From Neptunomonas marina (GTDB lineage Bacteria; Pseudomonadota; Gammaproteobacteria; Pseudomonadales; Balneatricaceae), in NCBI RefSeq assembly GCF_004005935.1, contig NZ_SACQ01000001.1, positions 899,485-963,484 on the forward strand: a stretch of DNA of 64,000 nt, in the 5' to 3' direction. A program made the position numbers and the translations under genes. Under the pieces are notes generated by a model that had not been told where the DNA came from, ran no database searches, and worked only from the letters and a program-made list of their open reading frames with translations. Shown here in pieces: positions 33,131 through 44,303 of this stretch. How positions within the stretch are numbered: position 1 is the first letter of the stretch; every line of letters starts with the position of its first letter.

Positions 33131-34048
33131 ATGCCGTTAGCTATCAGTGTACTGATACCCATTGTTTTGTGTGTCGGAATTGGTTTTGTTGCAAAGCGCC
33201 AGTTTGGTGTTGGGAATGAGGTATGGGCTGGCATCGAAAAGCTGACATATTACCTGTTTGCGCCGAGCTTGCTTATCTCCTCATTGGCAAATAAATCGCT
33301 AGATCAAGTTCCATGGGAGGGGATGTTTATCACGCTTGTCAGCGTGTTGCTGCTCAGTGCCGTGGTTTTGATCGCTATCCAGCTCAGTACCCATCGTTTC
33401 AGTGGACCACAATTCACCTCGGTCTTTCAAGGCGGGGTGCGTTTCAACAGTTTTGTTGTGCTGGCATTAGCTGAGCTGTTGTTTGGGGCTGATGGGCTCG
33501 GCGTTGGCGCGCTTGCTTCAGTGATTGTTGTGATCACGGTAAACATTCTATGCGTGACGGTGTTTTCATTGGCGGGCTCCCAAAGTGGCGGTCTTAGAAA
33601 GTTACCTAAACAATTGCTGACGAATCCGCTGATTATTGGTTGTGTGGTGGGGCTTGTTCTCAACTTATCTGGCGTAGGTCTGGTAGGGCCGATCAACGAT
33701 CTTGCGTTTATGTTGGGGAAAGTGGCATTACCGATGGCACTGCTTTGTGTTGGTGCGGCTCTCCAAGTAACGAGTGCCCGCGGGAATCAATTAATGATAA
33801 TCCTGACGTCAGCGATGCAATTTTTATTTAAACCTCTGCTTGGTTATCTGCTGGCGAGATACTTGGGCGTGGAGGGAATCAGCTTAGTGATCGTGGTGAT
33901 CTGCTTAGCAAGTCCAACCGCTCCCTCTGCCTATGTTCTTGCACGTCAACTCGGTGGAGATGCGCAAGCGATGGCTGCCGTCATTACTGTGCAGACTGTG
34001 TTGGCATTTGTGACTCTGCCTGTGACACTCGCGCTGTTGGGTGTGTAA
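33131..34048 (+). CDS. AEC-family transporter (auxin efflux carrier fold)
   Basis: This protein is about 305 aa. The ATG at 33131 is spaced correctly from GGAGAGGAG (the ATG at 33125 touches it). It has ten hydrophobic helices in two five-helix halves ('ISVLIPIVLCVGIGFVAKRQF' first; 'VALPMALLCVGAALQ' in the second half), the AEC/malonate-permease family pattern. Bacterial members move organic acids or amino acids. Its position after a LysR gene and the formate operon suggests an organic-acid substrate, but nothing shows which one. Confidence 0.85.
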   Translation: MPLAISVLIPIVLCVGIGFVAKRQFGVGNEVWAGIEKLTYYLFAPSLLISSLANKSLDQVPWEGMFITLVSVLLLSAVVLIAIQLSTHRFSGPQFTSVFQGGVRFNSFVVLALAELLFGADGLGVGALASVIVVITVNILCVTVFSLAGSQSGGLRKLPKQLLTNPLIIGCVVGLVLNLSGVGLVGPINDLAFMLGKVALPMALLCVGAALQVTSARGNQLMIILTSAMQFLFKPLLGYLLARYLGVEGISLVIVVICLASPTAPSAYVLARQLGGDAQAMAAVITVQTVLAFVTLPVTLALLGV

Positions 34049-34081
34049 AAAATATTGCGGAAAACGTAGGGCCATAACGAG

Positions 34082-34105
34082 AAACCACCTCAAAAGAGGT
34101 GGTTT
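34082..34105. terminator. Stem-loop between the AEC carrier and cspD (convergent)
   Basis: AAACCACCTC (34082-34091) and GAGGTGGTTT (34096-34105) form a perfect 10-bp stem with an AAAA loop. With A/T at both stem ends it can serve both strands. Confidence 0.65.
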
Positions 34106-34136
34106 GAAAAGCAACTCGAACGCAGCTTAAGCTGTC

Positions 34137-34361
34137 TTATTGTTCAGAGGTCTCAACGATCGGAACGATGTTCACGGCGTGGAGTCCTTTAGGGCCGGGC
34201 GTTGTATCAAAGCTAACCAACTGGCCCGCTTTAAGACTTTTATAGCCTTCGACCTGAATTGCAGAATAGTGTACAAAGAGGTCTTCGGTATGGTTTTCAT
34301 CAGGAATGATGAAGCCGAAGCCTTTTGCATTGTTAAACCACTTTACTTTCCCTGTCTGCAT
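34137..34361 (-). CDS. cspD: Cold-shock-like protein CspD type
   Basis: This protein is about 74 aa from the ATG at 34361 (GGGAG upstream; the open frame extends to 34424). It is a single cold-shock domain: '[15 protein letters not shown]' (RNP1) and 'DLFVHYSAI' (RNP2). The position divergent from clpS-clpA is the conserved cspD place in gammaproteobacteria, where the protein inhibits replication in stationary phase and is itself a protease substrate in E. coli. Confidence 0.9.
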   Translation of the reverse strand: MQTGKVKWFNNAKGFGFIIPDENHTEDLFVHYSAIQVEGYKSLKAGQLVSFDTTPGPKGLHAVNIVPIVETSEQ

Positions 34362-34568
34362 TGCATCATACTCCCGTTGTATGCTGACTGAAGACCCACT
34401 CAAAAAAGTAAGCCCGTATAGCAAACTTCACAACTGCTATAATTAGTTATAGTAATCATGAAACCTCACAGGTACTCCGGGATATCCCATCCTGTACGTT
34501 TTAGTATAGCATTGAGACTAGAACAAACTAATTTTGCTTAATATGTGAATCTTTATTAGGGATATTGA

Positions 34569-34928
34569 ATGCTATCCGTAGTGAACAAAGACGTGATTAA
34601 AATGTCTTCCGAAGGTGAAGATCATTTTTCTGATGACGGGAATCTAGCAACCCAAGAAGCAGATCCCAAGCTTAAGAAGCCGCCAATGTATCGTGTTGTG
34701 CTGCTCAATGACGACTACACCCCGATGGAATTCGTTGTTGATGTATTGATGATGTTTTTCAATATGACAGAAGAACAAGCAACACAGGTCATGTTGGCTG
34801 TACATACGCAAGGAAAGGGTGTGTGTGGTATTTTTTCGCGTGATGTAGCAGAAACCAAAGCGGCACAGGTGAATCAATACTCCAGAGGCAACAAGCATCC
34901 ATTGTTATGTGAAGTAGAAGCTGAATAG
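34569..34928 (+). CDS. clpS: ClpS adaptor for the ClpAP protease
   Basis: This 119-aa protein has the substrate-binding core '[21 protein letters not shown]' (the N-D-D-Y-T-x-M signature binding N-end-rule residues) and '[20 protein letters not shown]' contacting ClpA. It starts at the ATG at 34569 after AGGGAT. It delivers N-degron proteins to ClpA, encoded 13 bp downstream. The same window encodes the two aminoacyl-protein transferases (bpt, aat) that create such N-degrons. Confidence 0.95.
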   Translation: MLSVVNKDVIKMSSEGEDHFSDDGNLATQEADPKLKKPPMYRVVLLNDDYTPMEFVVDVLMMFFNMTEEQATQVMLAVHTQGKGVCGIFSRDVAETKAAQVNQYSRGNKHPLLCEVEAE

Positions 34929-34941
34929 GGGAGACACCAGA

Positions 34942-37203
34942 ATGCTTAACAGAGAGTTGGAAGAAACCCTCAGTGCTGCCTTCAAAGTTGCGCGGGATAA
35001 GCGCCATGAGTTTATGACGGTAGAGCACCTGTTACTTGCGCTCTTAGATAACAAGGAAGCCAATCGAGTGCTATCCGCGTGCGGTGCAAATCTTGATGGT
35101 TTGCGTGGCACACTTATCAATTTTATCGATCAAACAACCCCGTTACTGCCTGAGAACGTTCCTGATTTAGAAACGCAGCCAACACTTGGCTTCCAACGCG
35201 TCTTGCAGCGCGCGGTTTTTCACGTGCAATCATCGGGTAAATCTGAAGTGACCGGCGCCAATGTCATTGTTGCCATCTTTAGTGAGCAGGAAAGCCAAGC
35301 CGTTTACATTCTACAGCAGCAAGGGATTGAGCGTATTGATGTGGTGAACTACATCTCCCATGGCATATCGCGAATTGGCCAAGGTGAAGAGCAACGTGAA
35401 GACGCTGTAGAAACCGATGAGGAGAGCCAGCAAAGCGGCGATGCGAGCGCGCTGTCTAAATATGCGGTGAACTTGAATCAAGCTGCCATTGAAGGTCGAA
35501 TTGATCCGTTAATCGGCCGTGACCATGAAGTAGAGCGTGTTGTGCAAATACTTTCGCGCCGCCGCAAAAATAACCCTTTGCTCGTTGGTGAGGCCGGCGT
35601 CGGCAAAACAGCCATCGCTGAGGGCCTAGCTAAGCTCGTTACTGAAGACAAAGTCCCCGATATCATCAATGGCAGTACCATCTATTCGCTTGACTTAGGT
35701 GCGTTGCTGGCAGGCACCAAGTATCGTGGTGACTTTGAGAAACGCCTCAAAGCGCTGCTTGGCGAAGTTAAGCGCCAAGAAAAGGCGATCCTGTTTATCG
35801 ACGAGATCCACACCATTATTGGTGCGGGTGCCGCTTCCGGCGGCTCTATGGATGCATCAAACCTACTCAAGCCGCTGCTGAGCTCTGGTGAGCTGCGCTG
35901 TATTGGCTCAACAACATTCCAAGAGTTTCGGGGCATTTTTGAGAAGGATCGCGCACTGGCGAGACGCTTCCAGAAAGTTGATGTGCTGGAACCTGGTGTG
36001 GATGATACCTTCCAGATCTTGATGGGGCTGCGCAGTAAGTTTGAGCAGCATCACGAAGTTACATACACCAGCGAGGCATTGAAAGCCGCTTCAGAGCTGG
36101 CTGATCGTTATATCAATGATAAGCACATGCCGGACAAGGCGATCGATGTGGTCGATGAAGCGGGCGCTTATCAGCGTTTAGTGGCTGAAGAGCAGCGCAA
36201 AGAAACAATCGATGTCGCCGAGATTGAAGCGGTGGTCGCCAAGATTGCTCGAATCCCGCCTAAAACGGTATCTGTCTCCGACAAAGAGCAGCTCAAAAAG
36301 CTCGATAGCAACCTGAAAATGGTTGTGTTGGGGCAGGATGAAGCGATTCATACGCTCTCTTCCGCGATCCGTCTCTCGCGTGCTGGGCTCAACGAGCCAA
36401 ACAAGCCTGTTGGTAACTTCCTCTTTGCCGGCCCAACGGGTGTCGGTAAAACCGAGGTAACAACTCAGCTTGCGCGCATTATGGGGATTGAGCTCATTCG
36501 CTTCGATATGTCGGAATATATGGAGCGCCATACGGTATCGCGCCTCATTGGTGCGCCACCGGGGTATGTTGGCTATGACCAAGGTGGCTTGCTCACGGAA
36601 GCGGTTACGAAGTCGCCGCACTGTGTCCTGCTGCTTGATGAGATTGAGAAAGCTCACCCAGAGGTCTTCAATATCCTGCTTCAAGTGATGGATAACGGCA
36701 CGTTAACCGACAACAACGGCCGTAAAGCAGACTTCCGCAACGTTATCCTTGTGATGACAACTAATGCAGGTGCTGAGGCGATGAGCCGCCCATCGATTGG
36801 TTTTACATCGCAAGATCACTCAACAGATGGAATGGAAGCGATCAAGCGTTTGTTTACACCAGAATTCCGCAACCGATTGGATGCTGTTATCCAGTTTAAG
36901 CCGCTCTCAACTGACATTATTATTGGTGTTGTCGACAAGTTCCTTACCGAGTTGCAAGCGCAACTAGATGAGAAGCGTGTCGTGCTAAACATCGATGATG
37001 AGGCGAGGGCATGGTTTGCAGAGCACGGTTATGACGAGAAGATGGGTGCCCGTCCGATGAAGCGCCTCATTCAAGAGAAGCTCAAAAAGCCGTTGGCTGA
37101 GATGATCTTGTTTGGTGATCTAGCGGAAGAGGGTGGTGAAGTACTTATCACGATTGATGCACAAACGGGTGAACTTACCCTAGAAACAACAGTGGCAGCC
37201 TAA
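34942..37203 (+). CDS. clpA: ATP-dependent Clp protease ATP-binding subunit ClpA
   Basis: This 753-aa protein has the N-terminal Clp repeat domain (residues 1-145), AAA1 with Walker A 'GEAGVGKT' (216-223) and '[13 protein letters not shown]', and AAA2 with Walker A 'GPTGVGKT' (497-504) and '[13 protein letters not shown]', followed by the IGL/ClpP-binding region and a C-terminal D2-small domain. It has no coiled-coil M domain, which separates it from ClpB. It unfolds proteins into ClpP in the cytosol. It is operonic with clpS. Confidence 0.97.
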   Translation: MLNRELEETLSAAFKVARDKRHEFMTVEHLLLALLDNKEANRVLSACGANLDGLRGTLINFIDQTTPLLPENVPDLETQPTLGFQRVLQRAVFHVQSSGKSEVTGANVIVAIFSEQESQAVYILQQQGIERIDVVNYISHGISRIGQGEEQREDAVETDEESQQSGDASALSKYAVNLNQAAIEGRIDPLIGRDHEVERVVQILSRRRKNNPLLVGEAGVGKTAIAEGLAKLVTEDKVPDIINGSTIYSLDLGALLAGTKYRGDFEKRLKALLGEVKRQEKAILFIDEIHTIIGAGAASGGSMDASNLLKPLLSSGELRCIGSTTFQEFRGIFEKDRALARRFQKVDVLEPGVDDTFQILMGLRSKFEQHHEVTYTSEALKAASELADRYINDKHMPDKAIDVVDEAGAYQRLVAEEQRKETIDVAEIEAVVAKIARIPPKTVSVSDKEQLKKLDSNLKMVVLGQDEAIHTLSSAIRLSRAGLNEPNKPVGNFLFAGPTGVGKTEVTTQLARIMGIELIRFDMSEYMERHTVSRLIGAPPGYVGYDQGGLLTEAVTKSPHCVLLLDEIEKAHPEVFNILLQVMDNGTLTDNNGRKADFRNVILVMTTNAGAEAMSRPSIGFTSQDHSTDGMEAIKRLFTPEFRNRLDAVIQFKPLSTDIIIGVVDKFLTELQAQLDEKRVVLNIDDEARAWFAEHGYDEKMGARPMKRLIQEKLKKPLAEMILFGDLAEEGGEVLITIDAQTGELTLETTVAA

Positions 37204-37253
37204 GCTGCCATCTGTGCTGCCGCGTAAAGCGGAGATGCGTGCGATAAAAGGAC

Positions 37254-37472
<219 letters not shown>

Positions 37473-37578
37473 TCATTACCTACCTGCGAAAGGGCTCTTT
37501 TTGGAACGGGGTCCGTATAATCAAGCGCAGTATTCTGCACTAAATATCCCGTTATATCAAAGATATTCGTAGCTTTTT

Positions 37579-38292
37579 CTATCGAATGAGGATCCAGCGG
37601 CCGTCGATAAGAAATTCTAGTGGGCGGTAATTCACTTTGTAACTCATCTTTCGACAAGCCTGCACCCAGTAACCTAAATAGAGATAGGGAAGTTGGCGAG
37701 ACTCGCAAGCTTGTAGCTGCCAAAGTATGGCATAGCTGCCAAGGCTGCGTTTGTTCAGTGCCTCTGATGGGTCATAAAAGGTATAGGTGGCAGACAGACC
37801 TTGCTGTAAAACATCCACCACCGCGACAGCGATTAATTGATCCTCAAGGTAGAACTCTACGAACTCACTTGTCTGGTTGCTTTCAACAAGAAAACCAACG
37901 AACTGCTCTTCAGAGGGAGGGAACATATCGCCATCATGATGGCGTTCGTTGATATAGCGCTGGTAGAGTTTGAAGAGCTCGTCCGAATAATAAGGGGCTT
38001 TAATTTCAATTCGCAAATCTTTGTTTTTATTTATTATTCTTCTGTGTGACTTGCTCGGTTTGAAGTGGGTTAAAGGTATCCGGACAGAGATACATGCTTG
38101 GCAGTGATCGCAATGAGGACGGTAGATATGCTTGCCGCTGCGCCGAAAGCCAAGGTCTGAGAGTTGGCTATATGCGCTGTCAGAAACATCGGACTGAGGG
38201 TCAACAAATAGGGTTTTTGCTTTGTAGCCCTCGATATAACTGCAGTCATGCTCAGGGGTTGCAAAAAAATGGAGCTCTTTTAGGTCAGTCAT
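37579..38292 (-). CDS. bpt: Aspartate/glutamate leucyltransferase (Bpt / ATE family)
   Basis: This 237-aa member of the ATE/Bpt family has the N-terminal 'HDCSYIEGYKAKTLFVDP' and the cysteine cluster 'RPHCDHCQACISVRIP', then the GNAT-like transferase core ('YLYLGYWVQACRKMSYKVNYRPLEFL'). Bacterial Bpt transfers Leu from Leu-tRNA to N-terminal Asp or Glu, tagging the protein for ClpS-ClpAP. Its start overlaps the aat stop by 8 bases, so the two transferases are co-translated. Confidence 0.94.
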   Translation of the reverse strand: MTDLKELHFFATPEHDCSYIEGYKAKTLFVDPQSDVSDSAYSQLSDLGFRRSGKHIYRPHCDHCQACISVRIPLTHFKPSKSHRRIINKNKDLRIEIKAPYYSDELFKLYQRYINERHHDGDMFPPSEEQFVGFLVESNQTSEFVEFYLEDQLIAVAVVDVLQQGLSATYTFYDPSEALNKRSLGSYAILWQLQACESRQLPYLYLGYWVQACRKMSYKVNYRPLEFLIDGRWILIR

Positions 38293-39001
38293 CGGTCTGA
38301 ATCAATTGCTCGTTGCTGAGTTCAAACTGCCATTCGTGGCCGGGATCCTCATCTATATTCAGCTTAATATATTCGAGGAATTCTGCACGTGATATTTCGC
38401 TTGCCCCTAGAGAGTTTAAGTGATCATTCTGCACTTGGCAGTCAATTAGCGCGTACCGCCAGTGCTCTAGTTGCTTTGCGAGCGCGATGTAAGCAACTTT
38501 TGATGTATTTACCTCAAGGCTAAACATCGACTCACCAAAAAAGAGTTTGCCTATCGCTAAACCGTATAAGCCGCCAACTAGCGTACCGTCCCGCCACACC
38601 TCCAGTGAGTGGGCAATACCTTGCTGATGTAGCGCGGTATAGGCGTGCTTCATTTCGTCGGTAATCCACGTGTTGCCCACACGGTCTCGCGAGCTACTGC
38701 AAAGCTCTATGACCTCACTAAACGCCTGATCAAAAGTGATGCGGTAGTGCTGCTTACGTATCGCTTTGCGCATGCTGCGGGATATATGAATATCTCTTGG
38801 TTTTAACACGCAACGGGGGTTAGGTGACCACCACAGAATAGGGTCTTCGTCGCTAAACCACGGAAAGATGCCATGACGATAAGCTGATATCAGCCGCTCA
38901 ATAGAAAGATCGCCACCTGCGGCAAGTAGGCCGTCAGGTTCATCTAAGGCTTCATGCGGGCTGGGGAAGCGGTTGTTGTGCGGGGAGAGCCAAGGAATCA
39001 T
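38285..39001 (-). CDS. aat: Leucyl/phenylalanyl-tRNA--protein transferase
   Basis: This protein is about 238 aa from the ATG at 39001 ('MIPWLSPHNNRFPSP', the usual family N-terminus); an in-frame GTG at 39046 would add 15 residues. Family motifs are 'GLLAAGGDLSIERLISAYRHGIFPWF', 'ILWWSPNPRCVL' and 'HSLEVWRDGTLVGGLYGLAIGKLFFGESMF'. It adds Leu or Phe to N-terminal Lys or Arg, feeding the N-end rule with bpt, clpS and clpA nearby. Confidence 0.95.
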   Translation of the reverse strand: MIPWLSPHNNRFPSPHEALDEPDGLLAAGGDLSIERLISAYRHGIFPWFSDEDPILWWSPNPRCVLKPRDIHISRSMRKAIRKQHYRITFDQAFSEVIELCSSSRDRVGNTWITDEMKHAYTALHQQGIAHSLEVWRDGTLVGGLYGLAIGKLFFGESMFSLEVNTSKVAYIALAKQLEHWRYALIDCQVQNDHLNSLGASEISRAEFLEYIKLNIDEDPGHEWQFELSNEQLIQTDD

Positions 39002-39052
39002 AACAAAAACGGTTGGATTGGCTGTGAGCAGGGCGCTCACAGCCAACTCTGT

Positions 39053-40021
<969 letters not shown>

Positions 40022-40063
40022 TTACCTATCTTAGAAAGTGTTTTTTAATAAGTGGGGGTTATA

Positions 40064-40906
40064 TCATGAATTGCAAGTCTCTTCAGGTGTTATTTTATTG
40101 ACCTGATTGTAGAGCTTATTTACACAGAGCATCATATAACGGTCCCCATTCTTCTGACGTAGATAGCCGTTAATAGGTTCCTGCTTTAATGCCGTCGTTG
40201 CGCTCGTATCGAGATCAGAGAGGCGATAGTCGATAATATCGTCCACCTCATCAAGCACGATCGAGTACCAAGGTGTTGAGCCGTCTTGTGTTAGGTGCAG
40301 TAATACTGGGTGGATGTTCCGTAGCAATAAGTCTTGTGCGCTTTCGAGAATACGCAGCAGCTTGCGTAGGGTCGTACCTTTTTCGATCGATAGTATCCGC
40401 TGTGCGCGGGCCGTTTCGCCGTTGCTGCAAAGCTCAAGCAGTGTATCTGCCAGTGCATGAATCTCTTGGTGTGGCTTTTCTATCTTGTCTAGCAGCGCTT
40501 TTAAGTCTTGATTCTGCGTTTCGAACGCGTAATACCACTTACCAAATGCACACATCCGTGGGTCGCGAGGTAGCGTGAACTCCTCGCCTGACGTGATGGC
40601 GTGTTCAAGCGCAGCAACCCAGTCGATATGGGCTTGCTTGTAAGTGTCGATGGATGAGACCAGCTCGTTCTGCTCATCGCGATTACGGCGCCTGTTTAGA
40701 ATAGCCGCTGAGTCGTAAACGTTGACCAGCACATCACGGTAATCGAGATAGCCAAGAAATCCCGTGTTGTTGTCTTCAACGGTTTGGATCTGATCGCATT
40801 CATCAGAGAAGGCCAGAATGTTGTTCACATCGACGCCGAAATGGCTGTTAGCGATAGTAAACGTCAGTACGCGGGAGCTGTCTTGGAACAGATTGGATAA
40901 GCTCAT
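40064..40906 (-). CDS. CheW-like protein with inserted CZB zinc-binding domain
   Basis: This 280-aa protein has a CheW fold split in two. The first half is at about 12-72 ('RVLTFTIANSHFGVDVNNIL', 'TGFLGYLDYRDVLVNVYD') and the second at about 211-268 ('PWYSIVLDEVDDIIDYR', 'INGYLRQKNGDRYMMLCV'). Between them, residues ~85-200 form a helical chemoreceptor zinc-binding (CZB) domain with ligands His93, Cys119 ('MCAFGKWYY'), His146 and His150. CZB domains bind Zn and tune chemotaxis or c-di-GMP proteins. This would couple a chemotaxis-type scaffold to zinc or redox state. No che genes are adjacent. It is a lone gene between trxB and the divergent ftsK. Confidence 0.85.
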   Translation of the reverse strand: MSLSNLFQDSSRVLTFTIANSHFGVDVNNILAFSDECDQIQTVEDNNTGFLGYLDYRDVLVNVYDSAAILNRRRNRDEQNELVSSIDTYKQAHIDWVAALEHAITSGEEFTLPRDPRMCAFGKWYYAFETQNQDLKALLDKIEKPHQEIHALADTLLELCSNGETARAQRILSIEKGTTLRKLLRILESAQDLLLRNIHPVLLHLTQDGSTPWYSIVLDEVDDIIDYRLSDLDTSATTALKQEPINGYLRQKNGDRYMMLCVNKLYNQVNKITPEETCNS

Positions 40907-41041
40907 GTCTACAGGTCCATGAATTCGTTTGCTTAACTATGGCTCAAGGTATGAGACCCTTCAAGTAAAGTACGCGTAATCGGGTAAAATATGTTATTTT
41001 ATACAGTTGTTATAAGTGCTTGAACTAAATAAGGATCTTGG

Positions 41042-43663
41042 GTGAAAAACAAGCTCTCGACCAGTCCATATAGTTTTTCTGAACTGGCTACACGTGCAGT
41101 AAAGGTGTTTTTCTTTGTTGTAGTAATAACCTTCTGCCTATATCTGTTTTTAGGAATGCTTGGCTATGACCCGAAAGACCCTGGATGGTCGCATTTGGGG
41201 TATCAGCCAAGTGTCGCGAACTGGATGGGCCTATCGGGTGCCTATCTTGCCGATTTCTCCTTCTCCATGCTGGGTATCTCTGCGTGGCTATTGCCGCCTG
41301 TTATCCTGCATCCTGTTAGTCGTTTTGCATTGCGCCGCCGCGAAAGCTTGCTGGATGGTTTACCCTTTGTGGCACTGCGCACTATCGGTGTGTTGGTACT
41401 CGCGATAGGCGTGGCAGGGTTGGCGTCTCTGCACCTATCGAACCAAGCGCTCGCCTATCCGTTTACGTCGGGAGGAATGATTGGGCAAGCGTTATCTGAC
41501 TGGATGGTCGAGTGGTTCAGTCTGCTGGGTAGCACCGTTTTGTTGCTGGCAGCATTGCTGATTGGTGCAACTTTTTATATGGAGATCTCGTGGGGGGCAT
41601 TACTTGAATCCATAGGCGATTTTGTACTTAAGCAACAAGCACGTATCGCGGCGATCGGTGAGGGTATTGTATCTAAAGCTGAAAATGTTAAGCCCTCTAC
41701 GCAGGCGGCTTCGCATAAACGCGCTGAGCCCGCGCGCGAGCCAGAGTTTGGAGCTGTATCAGCCCAAGAAAATATCGACTTTACAACAGGTGAGATTACC
41801 TCCGTGAGCCCAGTGGCTAAGCCGAACGCACCACAAGGCCGGGCTGCGACGATGCCCGTTGTAGAGCCCCCGGTTGTTAATGAGCGTGTTCGTGAGAAAG
41901 CGCCAGTGAGCACTACTATTGATAACCTCTCGGCACGCCGCGATGATGATGTCGCACCAGCACCAGCACCAGCACCAGCACCAGCACCAGCACCAGCACC
42001 AGCACCAGCACCAGCACCAGCACCAGCACCAGCACCAGCACCAGCAGGGCAGGGAGCTGCGGCCAAAAAAGAGCTGAAGATCGTGCCGCTGGCCGAGACG
42101 CATCGCCCTATCAAAAACGATGATTCGGACGTGAGTAAGCCAGAGAAGCGTCCTGTGCGCTCACTGAATCCGATTCCATCGTTTGACCTGCTCGACCCGC
42201 CTGAGCTGAAAACAGATCAGGGTTACAGTGACGAGCAGTTGGAAGATATGTCGCGCTTGCTCGAAAGTAAGCTTAAGGACTTTGGCGTCACGGTTGATGT
42301 GGTAGAGGTTAACCCTGGCCCTGTGATCACGCGCTTCGAGATTCAGCCTGCGCCAGGTGTGAAGGCCAGCAAAATTACGAATCTGGCTAAGGACCTTGCT
42401 CGGTCGTTGGCAGTTTCGAGTGTGCGTGTGGTGGAAGTTATTCCGGGTAAATCAGTGATGGGGGTCGAGATACCCAATGAGCACCGGGAAACCGTTCGCT
42501 TAAGCGAGGTTTTGAACTCGAAGCCGTATAAAGAGGCAGCATCACGGCTAACGCTGGGGCTAGGTAACGATATCGCCGGCAACCCAGTCGTGGCTAATTT
42601 GGCAAAAATGCCGCACTTGTTGGTGGCAGGTACCACTGGTTCTGGTAAGTCCGTGGGTGTGAATGCCATGCTGCTGAGCTTGCTCTACAAAGCGACGCCT
42701 GAAGAGGTGCGCTTAATGATGGTTGACCCGAAGATGCTCGAACTTTCCATCTACGAAGGTATTCCGCATCTTCTAACCCCAGTAATCACCGATATGAAAG
42801 AGGCCGCCGGTGGTCTGCGTTGGTGTGTTGGCGAGATGGAACGCCGCTACCGTCTGATGGCAAAGATGGGCGTGCGTAATATTGCTGGTTTCAATGACAA
42901 GGTGAAAGCCGCTGAGCAGCAAGGCCAACCGCTTAAAGATCCCCTATGGAAAGCGGAAGAGCACGGTGAGCCTGAAGGGACACCAGCGCCTGAGCTCGAA
43001 ACATTGCCATATATCGTCGTTGTCATCGATGAGTTTGCCGACATGATGATGATTGTTGGTAAGAAAGTGGAGGAGCTAATCGCACGTATAGCCCAGAAAG
43101 CCCGTGCGGCCGGTATTCACCTGATCTTGGCGACTCAGCGCCCGTCTGTTGATGTCATCACTGGTTTGATCAAAGCGAACGTTCCGACGCGAATAGCGTT
43201 CCAAGTGTCATCCAAAATCGACTCGCGCACCATTCTGGACCAAGCGGGCGCAGAGCATTTGCTCGGTTGGGGTGACATGCTTTACCTACCTGTAGGCACC
43301 AGTGTGCCCAATCGCGTACACGGCGCATTTGTCAGCGATGATGAGGTACACCGTGTTGTTGAAGCTTGGAAAGCGGTTGGCTCGCCCGTTTATATCGACA
43401 CCATGGTCGAAGAGGGCGGTGGTGATTCAGGTGGTAGTTCAGGTGGTTTGTTTGATGATGAACAAGATCCGTTGTACGACGAGGCCGTTGCATTTGTAAC
43501 GGAAACACGCAAAGCCTCGATTTCAAGTGTGCAGCGTAAACTCAAAATTGGCTACAACCGTGCCGCACGTATGATTGAAGCGATGGAAGCGGCAGGCGTG
43601 GTTAGCTCGGCAGGAACAAACGGCCAGCGTGATGTGCTCGCGCCGCCACCAGTGAGAGATTGA
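41042..43663 (+). CDS. ftsK: DNA translocase FtsK
   Basis: This 873-aa protein starts at a GTG with AAGGA upstream. The N-terminal ~190 residues carry about four membrane helices that anchor it at the division septum. A low-complexity linker follows, including (Ala-Pro)15 at residues 305-334. The motor (about 380-780) has Walker A 'GTTGSGKS' (530-537) and Walker B region '[13 protein letters not shown]'. The C-terminal gamma winged helix ('[36 protein letters not shown]') reads KOPS sites. It pumps chromosome termini for XerCD resolution. It is followed immediately by lolA, as in many gammaproteobacteria. Confidence 0.96.
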   Translation: MKNKLSTSPYSFSELATRAVKVFFFVVVITFCLYLFLGMLGYDPKDPGWSHLGYQPSVANWMGLSGAYLADFSFSMLGISAWLLPPVILHPVSRFALRRRESLLDGLPFVALRTIGVLVLAIGVAGLASLHLSNQALAYPFTSGGMIGQALSDWMVEWFSLLGSTVLLLAALLIGATFYMEISWGALLESIGDFVLKQQARIAAIGEGIVSKAENVKPSTQAASHKRAEPAREPEFGAVSAQENIDFTTGEITSVSPVAKPNAPQGRAATMPVVEPPVVNERVREKAPVSTTIDNLSARRDDDVAPAPAPAPAPAPAPAPAPAPAPAPAPAPAPAGQGAAAKKELKIVPLAETHRPIKNDDSDVSKPEKRPVRSLNPIPSFDLLDPPELKTDQGYSDEQLEDMSRLLESKLKDFGVTVDVVEVNPGPVITRFEIQPAPGVKASKITNLAKDLARSLAVSSVRVVEVIPGKSVMGVEIPNEHRETVRLSEVLNSKPYKEAASRLTLGLGNDIAGNPVVANLAKMPHLLVAGTTGSGKSVGVNAMLLSLLYKATPEEVRLMMVDPKMLELSIYEGIPHLLTPVITDMKEAAGGLRWCVGEMERRYRLMAKMGVRNIAGFNDKVKAAEQQGQPLKDPLWKAEEHGEPEGTPAPELETLPYIVVVIDEFADMMMIVGKKVEELIARIAQKARAAGIHLILATQRPSVDVITGLIKANVPTRIAFQVSSKIDSRTILDQAGAEHLLGWGDMLYLPVGTSVPNRVHGAFVSDDEVHRVVEAWKAVGSPVYIDTMVEEGGGDSGGSSGGLFDDEQDPLYDEAVAFVTETRKASISSVQRKLKIGYNRAARMIEAMEAAGVVSSAGTNGQRDVLAPPPVRD
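41954..42043 (+). repeat. 15 tandem copies of GCACCA within ftsK
   Basis: This is a perfect 90-bp hexanucleotide array coding (Ala-Pro)15 in the FtsK linker. Because the unit is 6 bp, copy-number slippage would change linker length without a frameshift. Confidence 0.97.
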
Positions 43664-43664
43664 T

Positions 43665-44303
43665 ATGAAGAGATTTAAGCAAGTAGTGATCAGTAGTGTT
43701 CTCGTTTGTATGCCGGTATTTGCGCTGGCAGCGGGAAAGGCGGCTGATCAGTTGGATAAGCTTCTCGGTGATTACAGCCATTTCTCGGCCGAGTTTGAGC
43801 AAGTCACGCGCTCGAACGACAATCTTGCAGTTGCTGTTTCGCAAGGCGAGGTTAGTGTTTCGCGCCCTGGTAAGTTTCGATGGATAACAAGCACGCCGTA
43901 TCCGCAAACGATCGTCAGTGACGGTACCTATGTTTGGATCTATGACCCCGATTTAGAGCAGGCAACGCGCAAACCATTTTCGGTAGCGGGTAATAACGGC
44001 GCCGCACACATACTTAACGGTGATGTTGCCGCCCTCGCGAAAGAGTACGATATTTCGCTGATTCTCAATAACGATAGCGAGCAGCTTTTTCAACTGCTGC
44101 CACGTTCGGATGAGGGGAATTTTCAGAGTATTCGTTTGTTCTTTGTTGATGGTGTGATGTCTGAGCTGCTGCTGATCGACCTGTTAGGCCAGAAAACGAC
44201 TGTGATGTTCAACAACGTCGAGGTCAACGCAACCCTGAGTGAGGCGCTATTTCAGTTTGCAGCGCCAGAGGGTGTTGATGTCATCATTAGTGATACGCCT
44301 TAA
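43665..44303 (+). CDS. lolA: Outer-membrane lipoprotein carrier protein LolA
   Basis: This 212-aa protein has a Sec signal peptide ('[18 protein letters not shown]'; cleavage near residue 20-22). The LolA fold follows: '[21 protein letters not shown]', '[43 protein letters not shown]' and a C-terminal '[12 protein letters not shown]'. It ferries lipoproteins across the periplasm from LolCDE to LolB. It starts one base after the ftsK stop, and its stop overlaps the rarA ATG (TAATG). Confidence 0.95.
   Translation: MKRFKQVVISSVLVCMPVFALAAGKAADQLDKLLGDYSHFSAEFEQVTRSNDNLAVAVSQGEVSVSRPGKFRWITSTPYPQTIVSDGTYVWIYDPDLEQATRKPFSVAGNNGAAHILNGDVAALAKEYDISLILNNDSEQLFQLLPRSDEGNFQSIRLFFVDGVMSELLLIDLLGQKTTVMFNNVEVNATLSEALFQFAAPEGVDVIISDTP

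Noticed and set aside
41954-42043. Possible CRISPR array
   Set aside because: The repeat is a 6-bp unit with no spacers, inside the ftsK reading frame; no cas genes are present.
41575-42114. Minus-strand frames opposite ftsK with long Gly-Ala or Cys-Trp repeats
   Set aside because: They are antisense readings of the GCACCA hexamer array and have no ribosome site or family resemblance.
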